DNA of 64,000 nucleotides from Paenibacillus sp. FSL K6-3182. GTDB lineage: Bacteria > Bacillota > Bacilli > Paenibacillales > Paenibacillaceae. The translations under genes were made by a program, and so were the position numbers. Shown here piece after piece: positions 25,948-34,550 of the stretch. How positions within the stretch are numbered: position 1 is the stretch's first letter; each line of letters starts with the position of its first letter. The stretch is taken from assembly GCF_037976325.1 (NCBI RefSeq), contig NZ_CP150265.1, positions 4,273,501 through 4,337,500 of the forward strand, in the 5' to 3' direction. A model generated the notes under the pieces. The model saw nothing but the letters and a program-made list of their open reading frames with translations. It had not been told where the DNA came from and searched no databases.

Positions 25948-26112
25948 TCATGAAGGTCCAAGTTTGCTGTTTTCTGCCTTGGCTTCCATCTCTAGTGCTT
26001 CCCGCTGTTGATCAGTCAAGAACAATGAAATTTGTCGCTTGCATTTCTTAATTCCTTATTTTTGTCCAGCACTCATTCGAGCTCCGCATCGATTCTTTTG
26101 GTTTTCAATCAT
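25948..26112 (-). pseudogene. Decayed small ribbon-helix-helix-like gene
   Basis: One reading frame of 55 codons with a single internal TAA at codon 19. The second part reads KKCKRQISLFLTDQQREALE followed by MEAKAENSKLGPS, which resembles an Arc/MetJ-type ribbon-helix-helix regulator (strand K-x-I-S-L-x-L, then DQQREALEMEAK helix). The internal stop suggests a small DNA-binding protein that has been lost, or a shorter protein starting after it. No clear ribosome site. Low certainty because of the short length. Confidence 0.4.
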
Positions 26113-26777
26113 TCTATTATCCATCCACCTTATAAATTAACAATCAAGATCCTAATCCGATGGAACAGATCTATATTCGTTTTAAATTTGTCTCCAGCGA
26201 TAGATACCTAGACTCATCTTCTTCTGATTGCTATGTCCTCACCTCGCTCTACCAATTATTGATACCTCCTCATGGTCAGCTTCACCCGTTATTGCCCATA
26301 GCATACGTTCTTTGATCAAGCCATTGATTTCACAATTTCGTGACTGCTTCCCACGCCATATTCAAATTCATCTAATAGCCCGAAATATCGTGGATGTTTG
26401 ACCTCCACAAAGGAGACAATCGAAGGGCCTTTTGAAATATCCGAATAAAAAGGTGGACCGTTCTAATACACCTGTGGGAAAGTACCTGATTCAATTGGTG
26501 GCTAATATACTCGTTATCTTCAATGAATACTTTAGTGAAAATCTAGGTGACTTAACTAGCGACAACAATAAAAATGAAAAAAAAAAAGACGTTGGAATAA
26601 AAATATCAAATACTCTATCATTTTATATAGTTTCTTTCTATGTCTAACGGCAGCTGTTACTTTTATATTATTGCTCTTTACCTCAGCACATGCTCGCCTT
26701 CTCCTCCACTGTCATGAGAGAAGCCATTCCTTTATTTTCACTTGTTTCATTTATTCATCCACCTTAACCCTACACCC
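26113..26777. other. Gene-poor interval
   Basis: Between the decayed small gene and the ABC permease I see no reading frame with both a ribosome site and a protein-like composition. A plus-strand frame at 26432-26647 is AT-rich and lysine/asparagine-rich with no recognisable domain. No strong terminator for the large PUL operon was found just after 26778. Confidence 0.5.
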
Positions 26778-27659
26778 TTACCCCTTCACTGCACCAATCG
26801 TAATCCCCTTGATAAGATACTTTTGGAAAAAGGGATACATCACCATAATCGGCAGAACACCGATCACAGCAATCGCCATCTTCACCGTCGTACTCGGCAA
26901 GTTAGCTCCAGCCTCACCTAGCTGAGCACTAAACTTGCTCTCCGTCAGAAACTGGATGTCGGTTAGCATTCGATTCAATATGTTCTGTACGCTGAACAGC
27001 CTGGAATCAGTCACGTAGATCATCCCATTAAACCAATCGTTCCAATAAATAATCGTCTGAATCAAACCTACTGTAGCTACAATCGGCATCGATAGCGGCA
27101 CAATTATTTTCCAGAATATTTTGAATTCTCCTGATCCGTCGATTTGCGCCGCCTCGATAAGTGCCGGCGGGATCGTCGTCATGAAGAATGTCCGCATTAG
27201 GAGCACATTAAAGCCATTCATGAGCAAGCCTGGTACGATCAAGGCCATTATGGTGTTTTTAATATCGAAGTATTGGACATAAACCAAGTAGGTTGGTGTA
27301 AGTCCACCGTTGAATAGCAGCGTGAAAAATACAAAAAATGCAATTCCGTTACGTAAAGGTACTCCCTGTCTGGACATTGGGTAAGCAAGCATCGAGGTCA
27401 TCAGCAGACTTGCTGCCGTGCCGAAGACCGTAATAAACACTGTGATCCCATAAGCACGGGCGAGCTGCTCCGAGTGATCCCATAGATAGCTATAAGCGCC
27501 CAATCCCAATTGATCCGGAAAGAAGGTATATCCCTGCCGCAGAATTGAGCTCTCATCGGAGATCGATGAGATTACAAGCAGCAGGAACGGCAGCACGCAG
27601 GCCACCGCCAGGGCCATCATCGGAAGATGAAGCCATATTCCCTTGTTGATCGTTTTCAT
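26778..27659 (-). CDS. Carbohydrate ABC transporter permease, LplC/YtcP type
   Basis: Inner-membrane subunit of a CUT1 sugar importer, about 293 residues with six hydrophobic segments. The coupling EAA loop reads PPALIEAAQIDGSGEFKIFWKIIVPLSMP. The family C-terminus ends FFQKYLIKGITIGAVKG, typical of LplC. I start it at the ATG of MKTINKG (27659), preceded by CTGGAGTGTAGAAGC; a GTG at 27680 is an alternative. It follows the LplB-type permease by 24 bases and is the last gene of the nine-gene operon. The ATPase is not encoded here, as usual for LplBC systems that share MsmX. Confidence 0.92.
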   Translation of the reverse strand: MKTINKGIWLHLPMMALAVACVLPFLLLVISSISDESSILRQGYTFFPDQLGLGAYSYLWDHSEQLARAYGITVFITVFGTAASLLMTSMLAYPMSRQGVPLRNGIAFFVFFTLLFNGGLTPTYLVYVQYFDIKNTIMALIVPGLLMNGFNVLLMRTFFMTTIPPALIEAAQIDGSGEFKIFWKIIVPLSMPIVATVGLIQTIIYWNDWFNGMIYVTDSRLFSVQNILNRMLTDIQFLTESKFSAQLGEAGANLPSTTVKMAIAVIGVLPIMVMYPFFQKYLIKGITIGAVKG

Positions 27660-27683
27660 GCTTCTACACTCCAGTCCCACGCC

Positions 27684-28616
27684 TTAGAACAATGCGCTGT
27701 CCTTGTTGAATTTGCGCACCGCGTAATTCGATAACAGTACCAGTATAAAGCCGACTACGGACTGATATAGCCCCGCTGCCGAAGACATTCCAATATCGCC
27801 TAAATTCATAAGCGCCCTGTATACATAGGTATCGATAACCTGTGTCGTATCATTCAGTGCCCCAGAGCCGAGTGGAACTTGATAAAATAGACCGAAATCA
27901 GAATAGAAAATTTTGCCGATGGCAAGCAAGGTCATCATGATGATAATCGGATACAATAATGGTAGAGTAATATAGCGAATTTGCTGCCATTTGGAAGCCC
28001 CGTCTAGTTTTGCTGCCTCATAATATTCCGGATCAATCCCGATGATCGCAGCCAGATAGATGACGCATAAGAACCCGGCGCCTTTCCATAAGCTGATAAT
28101 CGTCAGAATGAATGGCCAATATTGCGATTCGCTATACCATGAAATACCCTCTATCCCCAGACTGGAAAGAATGGTTTTGTTAATAAATCCAGTCTCCATG
28201 CTGAGCAGGGAATAGGCCAAATAACTTACGATAACCATCGATATCAAATGGGGCAACAGTAATACACTCTGGTAAAACCGCGACATAAAGCGGCTGCGAA
28301 TTTCATTCAGTGCAATTGCAATTCCCAGTGCAAAAGCAGTATTTAAGATGATGAAACAAAAATTGTACAATATCGTATTGCGTGTAATGATATACGCATC
28401 CTGCGTTTTGAATAAATACTCAAAATTTTTCAGGCCAACCCAGTCACTGCCGAGTAGTCCCTTCGCAAAATTGTAATCCTTGAAAGCGATAATTAGCCCG
28501 AACATCGGCAAATAATTGTTGATGAGCAAGTAGACAAGCCCCGGTATCATCATAAGCAGCAGTACGTAGTACTTTCGCACACTGCTCTTCCGGCGGGGCC
28601 GATAGGTTTGTTCCAT
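27684..28616 (-). CDS. Carbohydrate ABC transporter permease, LplB type
   Basis: CUT1 permease of about 310 residues with six membrane segments and a long N-terminal cytoplasmic lead (RRKSSVRKYYVLLLMMIPGL). The coupling loop is DPEYYEAAKLDGASKWQQIRYITLPLL. ATG at 28616 overlaps the stop region of the hydrolase gene and follows GCGGGGAGTA, so translation is coupled. With the LplA-like binding protein and LplC it imports the oligosaccharide released from pectin by the other genes of the operon (inferred from context). Confidence 0.92.
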   Translation of the reverse strand: MEQTYRPRRKSSVRKYYVLLLMMIPGLVYLLINNYLPMFGLIIAFKDYNFAKGLLGSDWVGLKNFEYLFKTQDAYIITRNTILYNFCFIILNTAFALGIAIALNEIRSRFMSRFYQSVLLLPHLISMVIVSYLAYSLLSMETGFINKTILSSLGIEGISWYSESQYWPFILTIISLWKGAGFLCVIYLAAIIGIDPEYYEAAKLDGASKWQQIRYITLPLLYPIIIMMTLLAIGKIFYSDFGLFYQVPLGSGALNDTTQVIDTYVYRALMNLGDIGMSSAAGLYQSVVGFILVLLSNYAVRKFNKDSALF

Positions 28617-28617
28617 A

Positions 28618-31317
28618 TTACTCCCCGCTTCCCTGGCTGATCGCAGATGAACCAATAATGTTAACTGGACCCAGCAAGCCAGAGGGCTCCTGCTGGACGA
28701 ACTTGGAGAACCAGTCCTGCTGATTCTTCGCTAGTGTATTGGTCACCTCAATAGTCACTTCATTCTCTCCTTGCTTCCAATAGCAAGCGATATTCCATAC
28801 ATAAGGCGCACACAGCTTCACACCCACATCCTGACCATTGACCCACACCTGTGCAATCTCATAAACCTGCCCCAGATCCAGCCATATCGGGTCAGTTATT
28901 TCACCAGTTAATTCACCAGTTACAACACACTCATACTTCATTGTGCCAGAAAATCTCGGCAACAGGTCGCGTGAGCTCATATTACGCAGCTCCTTCATGG
29001 TCCCCCAAGGTGTGAACGCTGGATATTCTTTGGCTGTAGAGAGGGAAATGCTCCACTGGACATTCTCAATCAAACGTCTGGATAAAGCACGATCCGCACT
29101 GGCATGCAGGCTCAAATCTGTCCCAAGTGGAGCACGCTGCCACTGGCCTATTGGTGCCGGTAGATTCCCCTCTTCTCCATCCGGTACACGAAGCAAAATT
29201 AGTGATTCATAAGCGCTCAGTCGCAAATCAAGCTGATACTTTTCTCCTGCCCCTACGTGATCCACCTTGTTAGTGAAGGCATCATAACGAAGCCATACAC
29301 CAGAGCCTGGGAGCGTAATGCTAGTCTCAATCGGCTGATCTGGATTCTCATTGAACAGCATAAGAACTTCCAATTGATCATGACGGTACTGGTAGGCTCG
29401 TAGATAAGGCTGTTTGTCCCTGAGCACCAGCTCATTCATCCCTCGGTCGATAAGCGTCTCTGCCAGAAGCTTCAATGGAGTTATAGTAACTTGAGGGTAA
29501 GCCGCCAGCTTCTTCAGCACTTCCTCGCATGGTACAGATTGGCTCGCTCTTACTGGCAATGCATCAATGAAGATAATAGACAAACCAGCTGATGCGAGCT
29601 CAGTAAGCTTATCCAGCCATTCTATTGGCAGCGCCTCGGCATAAGGTACGATTAGGCAGCTATAGCGTTCTTTGTGCACCGCTAGCTCCCCATCGATAAC
29701 TTCCGAAGAAACCAAGATATCGATCGGCAGCACATCGCAGTCGATTTGGCTCTGCATCAACTGCTTCACCGGCTCCTGGAACAGCATGTATTCCCCGGAC
29801 CATTCAGCCTCAGCGTGATATAGTACAGCAGCACTCGCAATATGCTCCCCGTCATTCAACAAGTGGCATACCCGGTTCGTATAGTCATTAAGCAGTCGGT
29901 AATACCTGAACTGCGGATTATACCCTCTGGCATAGAAGTGCGGCGGGCAATCCCAGTCAGGAAACTCTTTCTGAGAAAAAGCATGCGGCACAAAATGATT
30001 GACGCCTCTAACCAGCATATGGTCGGTCAGCCACTTCATCAGCTTCAGCCCTTCCGCCCAGCCATAAGCGCCGAAGATTTCGCAAAAGGTTCTTCCTTGC
30101 TTCCTAGGGTCGATATGTCCCAGTGAAGTAGCTAGTTTGGTCATCCCGTAATGGAAAAAGACGCTGTCTGTCTTCCCACCCATCCATGAGAAAGACATTT
30201 CATCAAACCCGGGTACAATTTGCCATAACACGACATCCAGACCAGACATGTCCTGCCCCTCCAGCGCACGGAAGAAATGCCCTGCTCCGCAGCCCAGTCT
30301 GGCGTGTACATTATTGTCCTCCATTAGATGGCCGATATAGGCTACGCCGCGTTCTCGGCACCAGTCTCCAATCCGCCTGCTGAAGTGCTCCGCATACAGC
30401 TTGCTCACTACGTTCATGTAGGCGTAGCGCACAGCAAACGTCTGAGTTCCTCCCTCATGCCAGAGCAGAGGCAGATGCTGCCGCAGGTTCTGACCGTATT
30501 CTGCTTCCAGCAGCTCCAGCAAATCGGAACGCCACGGCAGAGCCATCTTGGCATCGCCAAGTCCCGAAGCATAATCGTACGATGCTTTGCTGTTATAGAA
30601 GCCAGGCTCATCCGAGAAGAAACCTGCGAATGCGACGCCAAAATCATCCTTGTATCGTGCGTAATAGGCTTCGTAGATTGTATCGATCAGAATCTGCGTC
30701 GATTCCGGCACGATCGGGTTCAAATAATCTTTGCGGCGATCATCCCCGCCTTCCCTGGTGACGACGAACAAGCAGATCGTCCAGTAGCCTTCCGGCACAG
30801 GCCAATAAAGAACCCCGTCTTGCACTGAAGCATCGAGATCTATTGCAATAAACTCCCCATCCAGCTCGCCCGTAACTGGATCACGCCTAGCTGCAGCAGC
30901 ACCGACAGGTCTTGCTCCATCTAGCACCGACCAGGGGCGCAGCAGGAATGAAGCTTCAGAATCGGGACCGCGTGCATCAATTCGACGCTCTGAGAGGAAC
31001 TGCCGCTGGTGTTCCAGCGGCGCGTCCTTCACCTTACCTGCTGCGTGTCCTGTCGGAAAGTGATCATCGTCGAAGACCCAAATTTGCATGCCATGCTTCC
31101 GGGCTTCATCCATAATGATATCCATATCCTTCCACCACTGTGGACCAAGCATATCAGGGTGGGGACGGGATTCCACACATACGGCATGGATGCCCGCTTC
31201 CCGTATACGAGCCAGCTCCTCACGAATGACCGCCTCTTCTTCTCCGCGCTGCCAGAAGAACGGAAGAATATAATTCCGTTCCTCACCATTTAGCAATTCA
31301 TGAAGTTTACGACTCAT
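28618..31317 (-). CDS. GH106-like glycoside hydrolase (probable alpha-L-rhamnosidase)
   Basis: Large intracellular enzyme of 899 residues with no signal peptide. The N-terminal barrel opens with ILPFFWQRGEEEAVIREELARI, then GIHAVCVESRPHPDMLG and HGMQIWVFDDDHFPTGHAAGK, matching the GH106/glycosyl-hydrolase-related group in which a Trp/Asp-rich strand follows the DEARKHGM helix. The C-terminal part (about 790-895) is a galactose-binding-like beta-sandwich: EITDPIWLDLGQVYEIAQVWVNG and NEVTIEVTNTLA. The ATG overlaps the stop of the binding-protein gene (ATGA). Family level is fairly sure; rhamnose specificity is inferred from the neighbouring pectin-acetylesterase gene. Confidence 0.72.
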   Translation of the reverse strand: MSRKLHELLNGEERNYILPFFWQRGEEEAVIREELARIREAGIHAVCVESRPHPDMLGPQWWKDMDIIMDEARKHGMQIWVFDDDHFPTGHAAGKVKDAPLEHQRQFLSERRIDARGPDSEASFLLRPWSVLDGARPVGAAAARRDPVTGELDGEFIAIDLDASVQDGVLYWPVPEGYWTICLFVVTREGGDDRRKDYLNPIVPESTQILIDTIYEAYYARYKDDFGVAFAGFFSDEPGFYNSKASYDYASGLGDAKMALPWRSDLLELLEAEYGQNLRQHLPLLWHEGGTQTFAVRYAYMNVVSKLYAEHFSRRIGDWCRERGVAYIGHLMEDNNVHARLGCGAGHFFRALEGQDMSGLDVVLWQIVPGFDEMSFSWMGGKTDSVFFHYGMTKLATSLGHIDPRKQGRTFCEIFGAYGWAEGLKLMKWLTDHMLVRGVNHFVPHAFSQKEFPDWDCPPHFYARGYNPQFRYYRLLNDYTNRVCHLLNDGEHIASAAVLYHAEAEWSGEYMLFQEPVKQLMQSQIDCDVLPIDILVSSEVIDGELAVHKERYSCLIVPYAEALPIEWLDKLTELASAGLSIIFIDALPVRASQSVPCEEVLKKLAAYPQVTITPLKLLAETLIDRGMNELVLRDKQPYLRAYQYRHDQLEVLMLFNENPDQPIETSITLPGSGVWLRYDAFTNKVDHVGAGEKYQLDLRLSAYESLILLRVPDGEEGNLPAPIGQWQRAPLGTDLSLHASADRALSRRLIENVQWSISLSTAKEYPAFTPWGTMKELRNMSSRDLLPRFSGTMKYECVVTGELTGEITDPIWLDLGQVYEIAQVWVNGQDVGVKLCAPYVWNIACYWKQGENEVTIEVTNTLAKNQQDWFSKFVQQEPSGLLGPVNIIGSSAISQGSGE

Positions 31318-32846
31318 TGCACACCTTCGGCTTTCGCCCATTCATCCAGCTGGCTCTGCTTATCCGCAATAACCTTATCGATTCCTGCGGCCTTCAGCTT
31401 CTCAATAAATTGCGGCAAAACCTTATCTGGGTCCACAGAGCCTGTTTCCAGGACGAGATAATATTGCGCGATGACGTTGGATACTGCCGCTATTTCTGTT
31501 TTGACGGACTCCGGATTCATCGTAAAGCCCATCGCCTTGGATTTAATCGCCTGCTCATTAAAATCCTTCATCTTCTGCCAAATATCCGGGTCTTCACCCT
31601 CAAATACATAAGAGAGGAACTGGTTGCCAAACAGCCAGCTCATATTTAAATTGTAGCCGTTCGTCAGCATCGTGACGCCTTCTGGGTATTTGATGACATG
31701 ATCGGACACTTTGACATAATGCTTGCCTTCAATACCCCAATCCAGTAGATTAACAAGCTCAGCATCCCCATACATCAGATCCAGAAACTTCATAGATGCC
31801 ACCGGATTCTTAGCTTGACGCGGAATCCCCCACATAATGTTCAGCACATGATCTGTCATGGATACAGGATTAGACAAGGTTGCACTAATCATTTCCTTGC
31901 CAATGGATCTGGACTCCTGCGCATCAAATCCCGGTTTCAGCTTAGAGAGATAACCAAAAGCTCTATCAGCCTTCATTAATTCGATTTGACTCGACTTGTT
32001 GGTTGCTGAATCTTTCAACGTATAACCCGCTTCATACCAGTTCCTCATCCGTTTCAGGAGCGCTGCATATTCCGGAGACTCGATGCTATTTACAAGCTTC
32101 AGACCATTATCGTAGCCTGGTAGCACGCCCATCCCGTTGCTAAGACCATCATGCCAGCTGTAGCTGGTCAGAAAGGAGAAGCCTGCTCCGCTAGGAATTA
32201 GTGGCGTAATGTCTGGTTCATTATCTTTAATGATTTTGAGCGCTGCTTCTACATCATCCAGTGTTTTAATCGCACTCGCGTCGATTCCATGCTTATCTGC
32301 AAGATCCTTGCGCATTGTAAATCCGTTGGCTGTTGCCAAGTCTCTCACAGGCGTGACGCCGTAAACCTTTCCATCTACCTTACTAGCGTTCAAGTAGTCC
32401 GGGTCAAGCGCCTTGCGAATATTTTCCCCATTCTTCTCCAGCAGCTCATCAAGCGGCAACAGCTGTCCTCTGGACACTTGGGAGCTAAATCCAAACGGTG
32501 ATCCAACGACAATCAGATCCAGCTTCTCATTGCTCGTCAGCATTAAGTTAACCTGCTGGGCATAAGCGCCGTAATTGATTGGCATCAGATTAACCGTTAC
32601 ATTGATTTTTTCCTTTGTTATCTTGTTAATCTCATCCTCTACAGCCTTCATATCCGGTGGCGTGCCGGTAACACTGAGAAATGCGACATTCAATTCATCG
32701 ATCTTTTGCGATGCTTCCTCACCTGTTGTTCCGGGGCTGTTAACCGGATCTTTCGCCAATCCGCCTGAATTTCCATTCGAACCACATGCTGATATGAGCA
32801 GCGATAGACTCACTAGACTTGCGAATAACCATGTCTTCTTGCGCAT
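31314..32846 (-). CDS. LplA-type extracellular sugar-binding lipoprotein
   Basis: 510 residues. The signal peptide ends in the lipobox LLISACGSN, so the mature protein is anchored by Cys on the outer face of the membrane. The body has CUT1 family 1 features: LNVAFLSVTGTPPDMKAVEDEINKI at the mature N-terminus and KEKINVTVNLMPINYGAYAQQVNLML, as in LplA and YtcQ-like proteins for pectin oligosaccharides. ATG at 32846 follows CCAGGGGGAAAACAAA. Overlaps the GH106-like gene by 4 bases. The ligand is presumed to be a rhamnogalacturonan or related oligosaccharide. Confidence 0.9.
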   Translation of the reverse strand: MRKKTWLFASLVSLSLLISACGSNGNSGGLAKDPVNSPGTTGEEASQKIDELNVAFLSVTGTPPDMKAVEDEINKITKEKINVTVNLMPINYGAYAQQVNLMLTSNEKLDLIVVGSPFGFSSQVSRGQLLPLDELLEKNGENIRKALDPDYLNASKVDGKVYGVTPVRDLATANGFTMRKDLADKHGIDASAIKTLDDVEAALKIIKDNEPDITPLIPSGAGFSFLTSYSWHDGLSNGMGVLPGYDNGLKLVNSIESPEYAALLKRMRNWYEAGYTLKDSATNKSSQIELMKADRAFGYLSKLKPGFDAQESRSIGKEMISATLSNPVSMTDHVLNIMWGIPRQAKNPVASMKFLDLMYGDAELVNLLDWGIEGKHYVKVSDHVIKYPEGVTMLTNGYNLNMSWLFGNQFLSYVFEGEDPDIWQKMKDFNEQAIKSKAMGFTMNPESVKTEIAAVSNVIAQYYLVLETGSVDPDKVLPQFIEKLKAAGIDKVIADKQSQLDEWAKAEGVQ

Positions 32847-32942
32847 TTTGTTTTCCCCCTGGCTTGATCATTTGGCTTTCTCTTGCCATTATAGCGGGAA
32901 GAGGACCGCATCCTCTGCTTCAGGTTCGACCTTTGACTGACG

Positions 32943-34550
32943 TCATTTCGACTTTGCAAGGGGGGCACCTCGTTGGTGCTGGCGAAACTCGATTGGGCTT
33001 AAGCCTGACTGAGCCTTGAACAACTTTGCAAAATGAGAAAAGTTCGAATAGCCCGTAGCCATCGCCACGGCGCTTACAGGAAGCTCAGAATGAATAAGCA
33101 GCTGCCTAGCCAGCTTGATTCTCTCCTGCAAAATATACTCTGGAATCGTACAGCACAGCTCTTTTTTAAATAAGCGGGTCAAATAGTCCGGGTGCAAGTA
33201 TACGTGGTTCGCTGTCGTTTCTCTGGACAGATTCTGATCCAGATTGGATACAATATAGCGTGTCGCCCTTTCAATCACATCGCTAATCGAGGACGGATGT
33301 GTGGTATTCACAGCCTTCATAATCACATGGGCAAGCCAGCGCTCCAGATCGGTAAGCGAGCGGGATGCTGCTTCCGCCAGACGCAGGCTCTCCTCATCAC
33401 AGAACATCAGATGTGCCTGAACCCCTTGCTGCTGCAGGACTGCATGGGCCATTTGCAAAAAATTCTCTTTCAGCGCACGCAAATAATCGCCATCTATTCC
33501 CCTATGATCCCGCAGTCCATGGATGCAAGCTCTCGCTTCTTCCAACAGCCGCTCCTTCACGCCTTGCCTCATCATCGCTGCCCAGCCACTCATATCTGGC
33601 AAAGCTGGAGGCGCTGCTGCAAGACGCTTTGCCTCATTCAGAGCAACATAATGGATTCCGGTCACATTATCTCTGTCTAAATTGTGTAATTGAGCCAGCT
33701 GAGCAGGGAGTTCATGTCCTTGTACTGGTCGTCCCCCATAGCAATATAATTCACAGTATAAATGTACACGACAAAACTCAACCAAGCGGCTACACATAAT
33801 GGCAAGTTCGTTCTCTAGCTGTTCCTGTTCCACAGGCATAATCAGCAACCAAGCGTCATTCCCGGCAGGTACAACGACACTGCCTAACGTAAGTCTTCCC
33901 AGCATCTCTTTGCCTGCGTTCTTGAGCCCATATTCCAGCAGCTTCCGATCTCTGACCAGGAAGTCCTGCTGCCAACCACGTATGATCATTAACACTGGCA
34001 GAACCAAGGAGTCCGCAGGGAGAGATACTTGCCTTGCCGCCGCTTCCTTTGCAAAAATCTCACTCACTGCCGGAATGGTTTCATTCAGAACATCCAGCCA
34101 GAAGCGCTCACGATTTATATCCTGCTGCCGAGACCACCAGTTCTTAACCTGCTGCGCATCCGCCAGTTCTTGCTCGCGCTTCACAGCGTCTGCCGCCTTG
34201 CACAGTGCGGCTTCCAGCTCTTCCTTGGTCAGCGGCTTCAACAAATAATTGGAGCAGCCCAGACGTACAGCTTCTTGGGCGTAATGAAAATCCGCATGGC
34301 AGGTCATCAGCACAGGAACGGTGCGAATTCCCTTCTCCCGCATCCACTTCAGCAGCTCTAGTCCGCTCCGCTGCGGCATTTCAATATCGCATAGCAGAAT
34401 ATGAATCTCCTGTACCTCAAAAATCCGCTCCGCCGCAGTCGGATTGTAAGCGACATAAACGTTGGAAATGCCAAGCTGCAACCAGTCCACCATTTTTTTA
34501 ACCGCTTTCACAAAATGAATCTCATCATCTATGATCAGCACGTTCAGCAA
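32943..34550 (-). CDS. YesN-type response regulator (AraC output)
   Basis: 535 residues. N-terminal receiver domain: LNVLIIDDE and phospho-acceptor Asp55 in LLCDIEMPQRSG, Lys of the active site in NYLLKPL. C-terminal AraC/XylS helix-turn-helix pair (about 435-530) with TANHVYLHPDYLTRLFKKELC and ATGYSNFSHFAKLFKAQSGLSPIEFR. The start is a TTG at 34550 preceded by GGAGAGGAGGGCACAAC, overlapping the end of the kinase gene by 7 bases. Pairs with the YesM-type kinase encoded just upstream and should activate the sugar-uptake genes downstream of it. Confidence 0.93.
   Translation of the reverse strand: MLNVLIIDDEIHFVKAVKKMVDWLQLGISNVYVAYNPTAAERIFEVQEIHILLCDIEMPQRSGLELLKWMREKGIRTVPVLMTCHADFHYAQEAVRLGCSNYLLKPLTKEELEAALCKAADAVKREQELADAQQVKNWWSRQQDINRERFWLDVLNETIPAVSEIFAKEAAARQVSLPADSLVLPVLMIIRGWQQDFLVRDRKLLEYGLKNAGKEMLGRLTLGSVVVPAGNDAWLLIMPVEQEQLENELAIMCSRLVEFCRVHLYCELYCYGGRPVQGHELPAQLAQLHNLDRDNVTGIHYVALNEAKRLAAAPPALPDMSGWAAMMRQGVKERLLEEARACIHGLRDHRGIDGDYLRALKENFLQMAHAVLQQQGVQAHLMFCDEESLRLAEAASRSLTDLERWLAHVIMKAVNTTHPSSISDVIERATRYIVSNLDQNLSRETTANHVYLHPDYLTRLFKKELCCTIPEYILQERIKLARQLLIHSELPVSAVAMATGYSNFSHFAKLFKAQSGLSPIEFRQHQRGAPLAKSK

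Noticed and set aside
26432..26647. Plus-strand frame of 71 codons before the PUL operon
   Set aside because: AT-driven lysine/asparagine-rich text without domain or ribosome site.
33799..34248. Open plus-strand frame of about 150 codons opposite the response regulator
   Set aside because: It overlaps a clear gene on the minus strand and has serine-rich, shadow-like composition with no ribosome site.
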